Below are positions 1-6,364 of a stretch of 7,109 bases of DNA, piece after piece. The position numbers were made by a program, and so were the translations under genes. Source of the DNA: Bacteroidales bacterium (GTDB taxonomy: Bacteria > Bacteroidota > Bacteroidia > Bacteroidales > ML635J-15); the NCBI GenBank assembly GCA_028697515.1, contig JAQVEY010000120.1:1-7109 (forward strand), read 5' to 3'. The notes beneath the pieces were generated by a model. That model did not search any database, was not told the origin of the DNA, and was given only the letters and a program-made list of their open reading frames with translations. Numbering within the stretch: position 1 is the stretch's first letter; every line of letters begins with the position of its first letter.

Positions 1-1
1 A

Positions 2-1231
2 ATTGGACCATTATTATTTCACCATTGGTGGGAAGAAAATAAAAATAAACTGATAGTTTCGCTTGCATTGGGTATTCCTACTGCTGCCTATTTGATTTCG
101 CAGCAATTATCTGATGCTTTGGCTCATCAGCTTTTATTTGATTATTTACCTTTTATTATATTGTTAGGCTCTCTTTTTGTAATAACTGGAGGAATACATC
201 TAAAGGGAGACATTCAGGCAAAACCTTGGATAAATACAACATTTTTGGCTATAGGGGCTGTTTTGGCTTCTATTATGGGAACAACGGGTGCAGCTATGTT
301 GTTAATTCGTCCAATTATTAAAACGAATTCGCAAAGAAAGTTTAAAGTACATACAATATTGTTCTTTATTGCTATTGTTGCTAATTGTGGAGGATTGCTT
401 ACTCCACTTGGAGATCCTCCCTTGTTCTTATTGTATCTAAGAGGTGCCGAGTTTACATGGTTCTTCCACATGCTTCCAGAGTGGGCTGTAGCAAATGCTC
501 TGTTGCTTATCATTTATTTTGTATTTGATTCTTATTACTACAAAAAAGAACCTCTTGAAAATATAGCATTTGATAAAACAAATATAGAACCTATAAGACT
601 GGAGGGAAATTTAAACTTCTTGTGGTTAGCAGGTGTTGTTGTTTCTGTGGCATTTCTAAATGGGCAATATCTCGATTTTGTACATGATAATCACTATTTA
701 GGATTTGTACGTGAAGCTGCAATGTTGCTAATGGCTGGTTTGTCGCTTTTGTTGACAAAAAAATCGCTTCGTGAGGCTAATAAATTTACTTGGGTACCAA
801 TTGTTGAAGTCGCATTTTTGTTTTTAGGGATATTTATTACTATGGTGCCGGCATTGCTTTATCTTGCAGCCAATGCAGCTTCGTTTGGGATTACCGAACC
901 AGCTCAATATTATTATGCAACTGGAGCTTTGAGTTCATTCCTTGACAATGCACCAACAGCAGTTTCCTTCCATAAGCTTGCCACAGGTATGCATATCGAG
1001 GGGGCTAATCTCGTAGCTGGTATTCCCGAAATGTTTTTAACTGCTATTTGTCTTGGGGCTGTATTTTTTGGCTCAATGACATACATTGGCAATGGACCGA
1101 ATTTTATGGTTAAAGCAATTGCTGAAGAAAATAAAATCAGTATGCCGAGTTTCTTTGGTTATATGATTAAATTCTCGCTGATAGTGTTATTGCCGGTTTA
1201 TATACTAGTACAACTGTTATTTATACACTAA
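2..1231 (+). CDS. Citrate transporter/NhaD-like superfamily membrane transporter (CitMHS_2-type, often annotated sodium:proton antiporter), 5'-truncated
   Basis: The frame is open from base 2 to the TAA at 1229-1231 (409 residues visible). The TTG at 68 is internal, because codons 2-67 already encode a family-like segment (PLLFHHWWEENKNKL), so an estimated 40-60 N-terminal residues lie outside the window. About ten hydrophobic membrane segments can be traced. Conserved re-entrant-type motifs are present: GGLLTPLGDPPLF (about residues 130-142 of the visible part), SSFLDNAPTA (about 311-320) and YIGNGPNFM (about 361-369). These are typical of the ion transporter superfamily that includes NhaD, ArsB and DASS carriers, and especially of the Bacteroidota/Proteobacteria branch annotated as putative citrate transport or sodium:proton antiporter. 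It acts in the inner membrane. The substrate (Na+/H+ exchange or a carboxylate) cannot be settled from sequence, and the neighbours do not help. It is followed by its own terminator and is convergent with the next gene. Confidence 0.88.
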   Translation: MGPLLFHHWWEENKNKLIVSLALGIPTAAYLISQQLSDALAHQLLFDYLPFIILLGSLFVITGGIHLKGDIQAKPWINTTFLAIGAVLASIMGTTGAAMLLIRPIIKTNSQRKFKVHTILFFIAIVANCGGLLTPLGDPPLFLLYLRGAEFTWFFHMLPEWAVANALLLIIYFVFDSYYYKKEPLENIAFDKTNIEPIRLEGNLNFLWLAGVVVSVAFLNGQYLDFVHDNHYLGFVREAAMLLMAGLSLLLTKKSLREANKFTWVPIVEVAFLFLGIFITMVPALLYLAANAASFGITEPAQYYYATGALSSFLDNAPTAVSFHKLATGMHIEGANLVAGIPEMFLTAICLGAVFFGSMTYIGNGPNFMVKAIAEENKISMPSFFGYMIKFSLIVLLPVYILVQLLFIH

Positions 1232-1252
1232 AACAATATATGAATTGAAATG

Positions 1253-1280
1253 AGAGCCAGTTGTTAAGGCTCTTTTTTTT
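1253..1280 (+). terminator. Rho-independent terminator of the transporter gene
   Basis: The arms AGAGCC (1253-1258) and GGCTCT (1268-1273) form a perfect 6-bp stem around a 9-nt loop. An unbroken run of eight T (1273-1280) follows directly, with further T after it. It starts 22 bp past the transporter stop codon. The T run extends into the stop codon (TAA read from 1281-1279) of the convergent MORN-repeat gene. Read on the - strand the hairpin still forms, but the sequence after it is not U-rich, so it should act mainly on + strand transcription. Confidence 0.85.
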
Positions 1281-2841
1281 ATTTTTTATTTCCCTTTCCC
1301 TTTTTTAGACTAATACCATCAATTTTTATTAGTTCATCATTTCTGTATGTAAAAGTCATATAGAGCTTGCCGTCTTCGTTAAATTTTTTCCAGTTTTTTT
1401 GTTTTTTACCCATTCTGTAACTACCAGTAAGCTCAATCTTACCATCTGGATAATACCATTTGTGTACACCGTCAGGATCGCCATTTTTATATGCTCCAAC
1501 AAAACGAAGTTCGTCAGTTTCGTTATAATAATGTTTCCAGATCTCTGTTTTTTCTCCGAGCTTATATTTGCCTTTTTCGATTATATCTCCAACATTATAA
1601 AACCACTCTTCGTCTTTTGCGTCATCAAAATATTTCCCTGACAAAATTATATTTCCGGTTGAATCGTATTCTACGTAATTACCTTCATGTTTTCCACTGA
1701 TATAGATTTCTTCAAGTTTTGTCATTCCATTAGGATAATACCATACCCAATCTTTATCTGCTTTTCCATCAATGTAGTAGCCTTCCTGTTCAATTTTACC
1801 ATTTGGATAGTAGTATATCCATTTGTCTACCTGCAAACCGTTTTTAAAGTTTCCTTCGGCGTAATAGTAATCGAAAAATCTATCGTATAGCTTCCACAAT
1901 CCCGTTCTGTTGCCGTTTTCATCAAAAAATCCTGTGCCATATAAATTGCCTTCAGAACTATATTCTTTTAAATCTATTACTTTTCCCTGTGCATCATATT
2001 CTTTATGAATTCCAACAGGTGTATTTTCAAGAAATGCTCCTTCGTATTGTATTTTGCCATTGGGGAAATAACTCTTCTTGATTTCTGCTTTTATTACAAT
2101 TTCATCTTCCGGTTTAGGGATATAAATTTCTCCATCAACATATTTTAATTCTTTTTTTAGTTTTCCAGTAGCATCATATTCGCGATAAAGTCCGTGCAGT
2201 TTGCCATTAAAATAATGAGATTCTGTTTGTTTATTGCCATTGGAATAAAAATCTATCCATTTACCTTGTTTAAGTTTATTCTTATCTGTACGATTTATTT
2301 TTATAGACTCTACTAGATAACCATTATAAAAACTAAACAAAGTGATTATTTGTCCTGCAGAATCAAATTCTTTTCCATCACCTTGTTTTTTATCATTTTT
2401 ATAGCTATAGCAATATTTTATATATCCTGTACTATCGTAATAATAAGACAGTCCTTCTCGTTTGCTATTAAGAAAAAGTTCTTTGGATGCTAGATAGTAA
2501 GTTTTTGAAGAATCTTTATTGTAGTAAAAATCATAATTAGTTGAATACCCGTTTTTTTTATCTTGCCTGTAATTGATTTCGCTAGAGATTTTTCCATCAG
2601 GATAGTAAAATTTCCAAATACTGTCAAGTTCAAAAAACAAACGATTCCCTTCTGATTTAAGAGTTCCGTCTTCATAATAATTTTTCCAGTATCCATCAGG
2701 TTTATTATCCCTTATTATGCCTTCAGCAGAGATTTGTCCGTTAGGGTAAAAAAACTGAGTAAAACCATCAGGCTTTTCTACTTGGCCAGCAAGTTCCGTT
2801 ATACAAATAAAAAATAATATTACTGTCCATAGTCGCTTCAT
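1279..2841 (-). CDS. Exported MORN-repeat (YwqK-type, MORN_2) protein
   Basis: A 520-residue protein. It begins with a Sec signal peptide (basic MKR, hydrophobic core to about residue 18, likely cleavage near AG-Q at 19/20). No lipobox is visible, so it is probably soluble in the periplasm or exported. The rest is an array of about 18 units of roughly 20-25 residues, each built on [FY]-Y-x-[ND]-G-[KQ]-[IL]-x-x-E-G followed by a G-x-W/G-x-x-x-x-Y turn. Good copies start near residues 31, 79, 259, 346, 369 and 464, and weaker copies lie at about 100-200. This matches MORN_2 repeats of the COG2849 (YwqK) family. Databases often name such proteins YwqK family antitoxins, but no toxin gene is adjacent and the export signal argues against a cytoplasmic antitoxin. 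The molecular role is unknown; extended beta-hairpin surfaces of this kind usually bind partners or membranes. The ATG at 2841 places the signal peptide at the very N-terminus. No Shine-Dalgarno and no convincing promoter are visible in the 90 bp upstream. Confidence 0.9.
   Translation of the reverse strand: MKRLWTVILFFICITELAGQVEKPDGFTQFFYPNGQISAEGIIRDNKPDGYWKNYYEDGTLKSEGNRLFFELDSIWKFYYPDGKISSEINYRQDKKNGYSTNYDFYYNKDSSKTYYLASKELFLNSKREGLSYYYDSTGYIKYCYSYKNDKKQGDGKEFDSAGQIITLFSFYNGYLVESIKINRTDKNKLKQGKWIDFYSNGNKQTESHYFNGKLHGLYREYDATGKLKKELKYVDGEIYIPKPEDEIVIKAEIKKSYFPNGKIQYEGAFLENTPVGIHKEYDAQGKVIDLKEYSSEGNLYGTGFFDENGNRTGLWKLYDRFFDYYYAEGNFKNGLQVDKWIYYYPNGKIEQEGYYIDGKADKDWVWYYPNGMTKLEEIYISGKHEGNYVEYDSTGNIILSGKYFDDAKDEEWFYNVGDIIEKGKYKLGEKTEIWKHYYNETDELRFVGAYKNGDPDGVHKWYYPDGKIELTGSYRMGKKQKNWKKFNEDGKLYMTFTYRNDELIKIDGISLKKGKGNKK
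1327..2754 (-). repeat. Degenerate coding repeat array (MORN_2 units)
   Basis: The protein repeat is also visible in the DNA. On the + strand, variants of CCATCWGGATAATA(cca) recur, for example near 1442, 1728, 1800 and 2598. They encode the reverse-read Y-Y-P-[ND]-G core. The copies have diverged at the nucleotide level, so this looks like an old internal duplication series rather than a recent expansion. Boundaries are approximate, taken from the first and last recognisable core. Confidence 0.6.
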
Positions 2842-2882
2842 AGTTGGTAAAATTACTAAAAATATGTATTGGTTTAAATAAA

Positions 2883-2909
2883 ATAAGGCCGTCTTTTAGA
2901 CAGCCTTAT
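2883..2909 (-). terminator. Rho-independent terminator of the S46 peptidase gene
   Basis: A strong hairpin: ATAAGGC (2883-2889) pairs with GCCTTAT (2903-2909), then a single C/A mismatch, then GTCT (2891-2894) pairs with AGAC (2898-2901) around a TTT loop. It starts 22 bp past the peptidase stop. Read on the - strand it is followed by TTTATTTAAA, a modest U-rich tail. On the + strand it is followed by an A-rich then T-rich stretch, but no + strand gene ends here. It lies between the peptidase and the MORN gene and probably separates their transcripts at least partly. Confidence 0.72.
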
Positions 2910-2931
2910 AAAAATATTTTTTTGTTACAAA

Positions 2932-5127
2932 TTATTTTGTCCTAATATCTAGTTCATCAATAATATTTTGGGCACCATATAGTTCGTCAATAACCCATAA
3001 TACATATCTTGCATCTACATTGATAGTTCTTTGTAAATCAACACTAAATAATAGATTGCTGCACAGCCATTCCCAGTTGCCATCAAATGCCAATCCGATT
3101 AGTTCGCCTTTACCATTAATTATCGGAGAACCTGAATTACCACCAGTAATATCATTATCACTTAAGAAACATACTGGAAGATTCCCTGTCTTATCAGCAT
3201 AAGGTCCAAATTCTTTTTTAAGGATTTTTGCTTTTAACTCAGCTTCAACTATGAATTCATCATTATCAGGATCTTCTTTTTCAATTATTCCGTCTGCATA
3301 TGTTAGATATTTGTAATGAACAGCATCACGAGGATCATAAGCTTGTACTGTACCATAAGTAAGACGCAAAGTAGAGTTAGCATCTGGATAGAAAACTCTG
3401 TCTTTTTGGAATTCACGAAGCCCTTCGATAAACAATCTTTCGTTTACATCAATGCCATCCATTGCGCCGAGATATGCCATTTGAACAGTAAACAAATCTC
3501 CAAAAACATTTTCAACATAAGCATAAATAGGATCAGCTTTTAGTACTTTAGCACTAGGTTTTGCTAGAAACGCATCCATTCTGGCTTTATCAGTGAAAAT
3601 AGATTTAGTAAATGCAGCTAGAATAAATTTTTCGATAGATTCAAATTCTGTTTTTCCTTTATAAGTTTTAAAAATGTAATTTGCAAAAACACCATTTCTT
3701 TTTTCGGCAGGAATGTCTGTTACATAAAGTTTAAGCATTGCTTCGAAAACTTTCTTGTCAACATTTGGAAAATATTTTGCAAACATATCTTCTGCTTCGG
3801 GTTTTAGCATTTCAACAGAGCTATTTATGGCATCTGCATTTGCTTTTGAATCTTCGAGAAGTCTAGCGAGGCTCATAAAAGCTTGAACGTTCATTACGTG
3901 TTCACCTGCTTGTAATAAACCTAGAGAAAGATAAATGATATCATTTGTTGCAGGACCAAATGCCTCATAGCTGCTCTTTAAATTTGGCAAAACATTACCA
4001 TATTTAGCCTTACGGGTTTCATCACTGTCAACCCATTGCTGAAATTCTGCTTCAAGTAATTCTTTTTGTTGTATAGCATCTGTATTGCTTAAAGTAAGAG
4101 CTTCTCCTTTAAATAATTTATGACCGTTTGCATTTGATGCGTAGCTGTCTGCATAAGCTAGACGGATATTAATGTCTGATGCCATTTCTTCTTTTAAAAG
4201 ATTTAATTGAAGTTCGAGTACCTTAACAACAGATGGATTAAAATAATCTTTTTTATAAATCATACCATAAGAACTAAGGTATCTTTCTGTTTGACCAGGA
4301 TAGCCCATTATCATTGTAAAGTCACCTTCTTCAATTCCGGCAATGGAAATTGGTAAGGAATGTAATGGTACGTAAGGAACATTATTTTCATCATATCCTT
4401 GTGTAGGCTTTCCATCAGGAGACATATACACTCTAAAGATAGAAAAATCTCCAGTATGACGAGGCCACATCCAGTTATCTGTATCACCTCCAAATTTACC
4501 AATTGATGAAGGAGGAGCTCCAACAAATCTTACATCTCCAAATGCTTCATAAACGAATAAATAATATTCGCCACCCTGATACATTTCTGAAACAGAAGCT
4601 TCGTAATGAGTGTCTTTAATTGCTGCCTCTTCAATTTCACCAAAAGCTTTTGTAATCATTTTTTCGCGTTCAGCCTCACTTGTTTCGTCTGTAATTCCCA
4701 ACAAAACCTGTTCTGTTACGTCATCAATACGAACTACTCTAGTTACTCTGATTCCGGGAACAGAAATTTCGTCCTGATGGCTTTTAGCCCAATACCCGTT
4801 GTCAAGATAGTTGTGTTCGGTTGTGCTAAGGCTGGTAATTGCTTCATAACCACAATGATGATTTGTAAATAATAAACCTTGTTTGCTTACAATTTCACCA
4901 GTACAGAAACCCGAGCCTTCAGCAGTTTGCAACTGAAAAATAGCATCTTTCAAACTGGAATTATTAATGCTGTAAATCTCTTCAGCAGTTAATTTACAAC
5001 CCAACTTTTGCATATCAGCGTAATTTAGCTGAGCAATTTTATTCGGTAGCCACATACCTTCGTCAGGAACTGCAACTAACCTACTCAGCATCATAATGCT
5101 GAAAAATAATAGTATCGCTTTTTTCAT
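2932..5127 (-). CDS. S46 family dipeptidyl-peptidase, DPP7-like
   Basis: A serine exopeptidase of the S46 family (DPP7/DPP11/DAP BII), which removes dipeptides from the N-terminus of oligopeptides in the periplasm of bacteria that live on peptides. The start is placed at the ATG of 5127, giving 731 residues (family about 700-730), because this puts the signal peptide MKKAILLFFSIMMLSRLVA at the N-terminus. The upstream in-frame ATG at 5178 would add 17 residues ahead of it and overlaps a likely promoter. The chymotrypsin-like triad is intact: His91 in TNHHCGY, Asp227 in RHTGDF, Ser665 in TGGNSGSP. The N-terminus-binding elements D-x-D-N-W (215-219) and Asp682 are present. Gly683, 18 residues after the catalytic Ser, matches the DPP7 type (hydrophobic P1) rather than the Arg/Ser of acidic-specific DPP11; this specificity call is inference by homology. 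The helical domain occupies roughly 290-570. No T9SS tail is present, so it is expected in the periplasm. It probably has its own promoter and terminator. Confidence 0.95.
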   Translation of the reverse strand: MKKAILLFFSIMMLSRLVAVPDEGMWLPNKIAQLNYADMQKLGCKLTAEEIYSINNSSLKDAIFQLQTAEGSGFCTGEIVSKQGLLFTNHHCGYEAITSLSTTEHNYLDNGYWAKSHQDEISVPGIRVTRVVRIDDVTEQVLLGITDETSEAEREKMITKAFGEIEEAAIKDTHYEASVSEMYQGGEYYLFVYEAFGDVRFVGAPPSSIGKFGGDTDNWMWPRHTGDFSIFRVYMSPDGKPTQGYDENNVPYVPLHSLPISIAGIEEGDFTMIMGYPGQTERYLSSYGMIYKKDYFNPSVVKVLELQLNLLKEEMASDINIRLAYADSYASNANGHKLFKGEALTLSNTDAIQQKELLEAEFQQWVDSDETRKAKYGNVLPNLKSSYEAFGPATNDIIYLSLGLLQAGEHVMNVQAFMSLARLLEDSKANADAINSSVEMLKPEAEDMFAKYFPNVDKKVFEAMLKLYVTDIPAEKRNGVFANYIFKTYKGKTEFESIEKFILAAFTKSIFTDKARMDAFLAKPSAKVLKADPIYAYVENVFGDLFTVQMAYLGAMDGIDVNERLFIEGLREFQKDRVFYPDANSTLRLTYGTVQAYDPRDAVHYKYLTYADGIIEKEDPDNDEFIVEAELKAKILKKEFGPYADKTGNLPVCFLSDNDITGGNSGSPIINGKGELIGLAFDGNWEWLCSNLLFSVDLQRTINVDARYVLWVIDELYGAQNIIDELDIRTK

Positions 5128-5167
5128 AAAATAAAACTTAATTAGTTTAATAAAAATAATCTTTTGA

Positions 5168-5196
5168 CAAAAGTGCAAAAAATATTAATAACTCAA
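5168..5196 (-). promoter_or_regulatory. Possible Bacteroidota-type promoter of the S46 peptidase gene
   Basis: On the - strand a TTG (5196-5194) is followed after 18 bases by CACTTTTG (5175-5168), which differs from the Bacteroidota -7 consensus TAnnTTTG at one defined base. The -33/-7 spacing is one or two bases shorter than usual. Transcription would start near 5160 and give a leader of about 35 nt before the ATG at 5127. The match is imperfect and the region is very AT-rich, so chance similarity is possible. Confidence 0.35.
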
Positions 5197-5204
5197 CATA
5201 GCAA

Positions 5205-5224
5205 ATCTTAAAAATATCTTAAAA
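5205..5224. repeat. Tandem 9-bp direct repeat upstream of the peptidase promoter
   Basis: ATCTTAAAA occurs at 5205-5213 and again at 5216-5224, with an 11-bp period (about one helical turn). It lies just upstream of the proposed -33 element at 5194-5196 and just after the stop codon of the T9SS cargo gene. The position suits an activator site or an UP-like element, but the base composition (A/T apart from one C per copy) makes a chance repeat quite possible. Confidence 0.35.
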
Positions 5225-5227
5225 GGA

Positions 5228-6364
5228 TTAAAGTTTTATAAATTTGGACTTGATTTGGCAATTCTGACTTGTAAGCTCGATAAAATAAATACCGGCAGGT
5301 AACATAGATATGTCAATTTTTACAGGTTCATTAAAATATTGTTTTTTATAAGTTTTCATTAAGCAGTTTCCATTGCTGTTAGATAAGGAATACCTAAACT
5401 TTTCTGGAAGATTTATCATTACACTTATTTGATCTTTGGCAGGATTTGGATATATATTACAGACTGCAGTTTCATGTTTTTTTATAATTCCTAAACTTAA
5501 AAGGTTTATCTCATAAAGCGATTGAATATGACCCAAAAAGTTCTCATTTGTGATCCATAGTCTGTTATTATCACGAAAAACAACGCTTTCGGTCTGATAA
5601 CCACTCATATTTAATTCACATCTTATAATATTTCCGCTAAAAAAATCATTATTCTCAAAATCGGATAAAATATATATAAATGAGGGGGCAGGAATTCCGT
5701 AAACGTATCCGATAAGACTTACTGAGTTTGTTTCGAGGTTATAATCTGCTCCGCAAACTAATCCTTGCGTATCGAGAGAGTCTATTCTGTATGTAATATA
5801 GTTTCCCGGAATTTTTGGAACGGAGTATAAATAGCACTTCTTGTTTATCCAGTTCTTTGAAAAAAGGTATAAACTGTCTCCTTTTGCAATTAATGCTTCG
5901 CAGTCAAAATCGGTGTTGTTGTCTTTGGTTGTTTCTGGATAAATTTCGGTGTCGTATGAGAAGTAAATTATTTCCGATTCAATAGATGTGAGCGAATTAT
6001 TATCTAAATCTAAAAGTGAAATGCGGTAGATTTTCAAATCTTCACGAGTGCCATTATTGTTTCCAAAATCACCAATATAAGCATAATTGTCATCGCGGCA
6101 GATATCTTCCCAATCAGTGTTGAACGCATTTAGAATAGTTTTTTCGGTAATAATTGCTCCTGTAATTGTATCTATCTGATATAATTTTGGTTCACATCCC
6201 GAATCATTATGTGTCCATACCTTATTATTATAAATAAGTAATCCAGATGTTTCGGAAACCAAATCGTCCAAATTTGTAATTAAAATGGGATTTGCTTTCT
6301 GAGCTAAAATCAGCAGTGGAAATAAAATAATAATATAAAATAAGATTAAGCTTTTATTCGCCAT
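5228..6364 (-). CDS. Secreted beta-propeller-like protein with T9SS type A C-terminal sorting domain, function unknown
   Basis: The ATG at 6364 gives 378 residues; a TTG two codons upstream (6370) is possible but less likely. A Sec signal peptide (core [16 protein letters not shown], likely cleavage after LAQ) leads into about 275 residues that look like a beta-propeller: repeated strand patterns with [16 protein letters not shown]-x-x-T-G, D-W-E-D-I (about 84-88), Y-I-G-D-F-G-N (about 96-102) and D-C-E-A-L (about 154-158). The regular acidic W/C-E-[DA]-[IL] motifs recall SdiA-regulated or phytase-like propellers, but I cannot name an activity. The last 75 or so residues are a T9SS sorting domain: Y-P-N-P-A-x-D-x-x-x-V near 305-315, [10 protein letters not shown] near 355-364, and a C-terminal K-F-I-K-L. 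The protein is therefore expected on the cell surface or released. The gene overlaps the end of fbp by 11 bp, so it is probably cotranscribed and translationally coupled. Confidence 0.85.
   Translation of the reverse strand: MANKSLILFYIIILFPLLILAQKANPILITNLDDLVSETSGLLIYNNKVWTHNDSGCEPKLYQIDTITGAIITEKTILNAFNTDWEDICRDDNYAYIGDFGNNNGTREDLKIYRISLLDLDNNSLTSIESEIIYFSYDTEIYPETTKDNNTDFDCEALIAKGDSLYLFSKNWINKKCYLYSVPKIPGNYITYRIDSLDTQGLVCGADYNLETNSVSLIGYVYGIPAPSFIYILSDFENNDFFSGNIIRCELNMSGYQTESVVFRDNNRLWITNENFLGHIQSLYEINLLSLGIIKKHETAVCNIYPNPAKDQISVMINLPEKFRYSLSNSNGNCLMKTYKKQYFNEPVKIDISMLPAGIYFIELTSQNCQIKSKFIKL

Noticed and set aside
68..70. TTG at 68 as the start of the transporter
   Set aside because: Codons 2-67 are open and encode a conserved family segment with H-H-W-W-E, so the gene simply runs off the left edge.
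214..513. 99-residue - strand open frame inside the transporter
   Set aside because: The + strand frame shows clear transporter motifs throughout. The antisense product has no recognisable feature and no start context.
1399..1890. Three overlapping + strand open frames (from 1399, 1491 and 1687)
   Set aside because: They lie wholly inside the MORN-repeat gene on the other strand and encode low-complexity Phe/Ile/Tyr-rich peptides with no motif. They are the antisense of the repeated Y-Y-P-N-G coding units.
1327..2754. Regularly recurring short DNA motif suggestive of a CRISPR or tandem repeat array
   Set aside because: The copies are diverged, vary in spacing and keep reading frame with an intact 520-residue protein. 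They are coding repeats.
1279..2841. YwqJ/YwqK-like toxin-antitoxin pair
   Set aside because: No toxin-like gene lies on either side: the neighbours are a transporter and a peptidase. The protein also carries an export signal.
2842..2882. Promoter for the MORN-repeat gene (TATTTTTA or TAATTTTA as a -7 element)
   Set aside because: Each candidate misses the final G of TAnnTTTG, and no TTG lies at a suitable distance upstream. In such AT-rich sequence these matches are not convincing.
4606..4872. 88-residue + strand frame, and other short frames at 3020-3202, 3316-3543 and 4311-4526
   Set aside because: All fall within conserved S46 peptidase sequence, including the segment with the catalytic His, and show no protein motif of their own.
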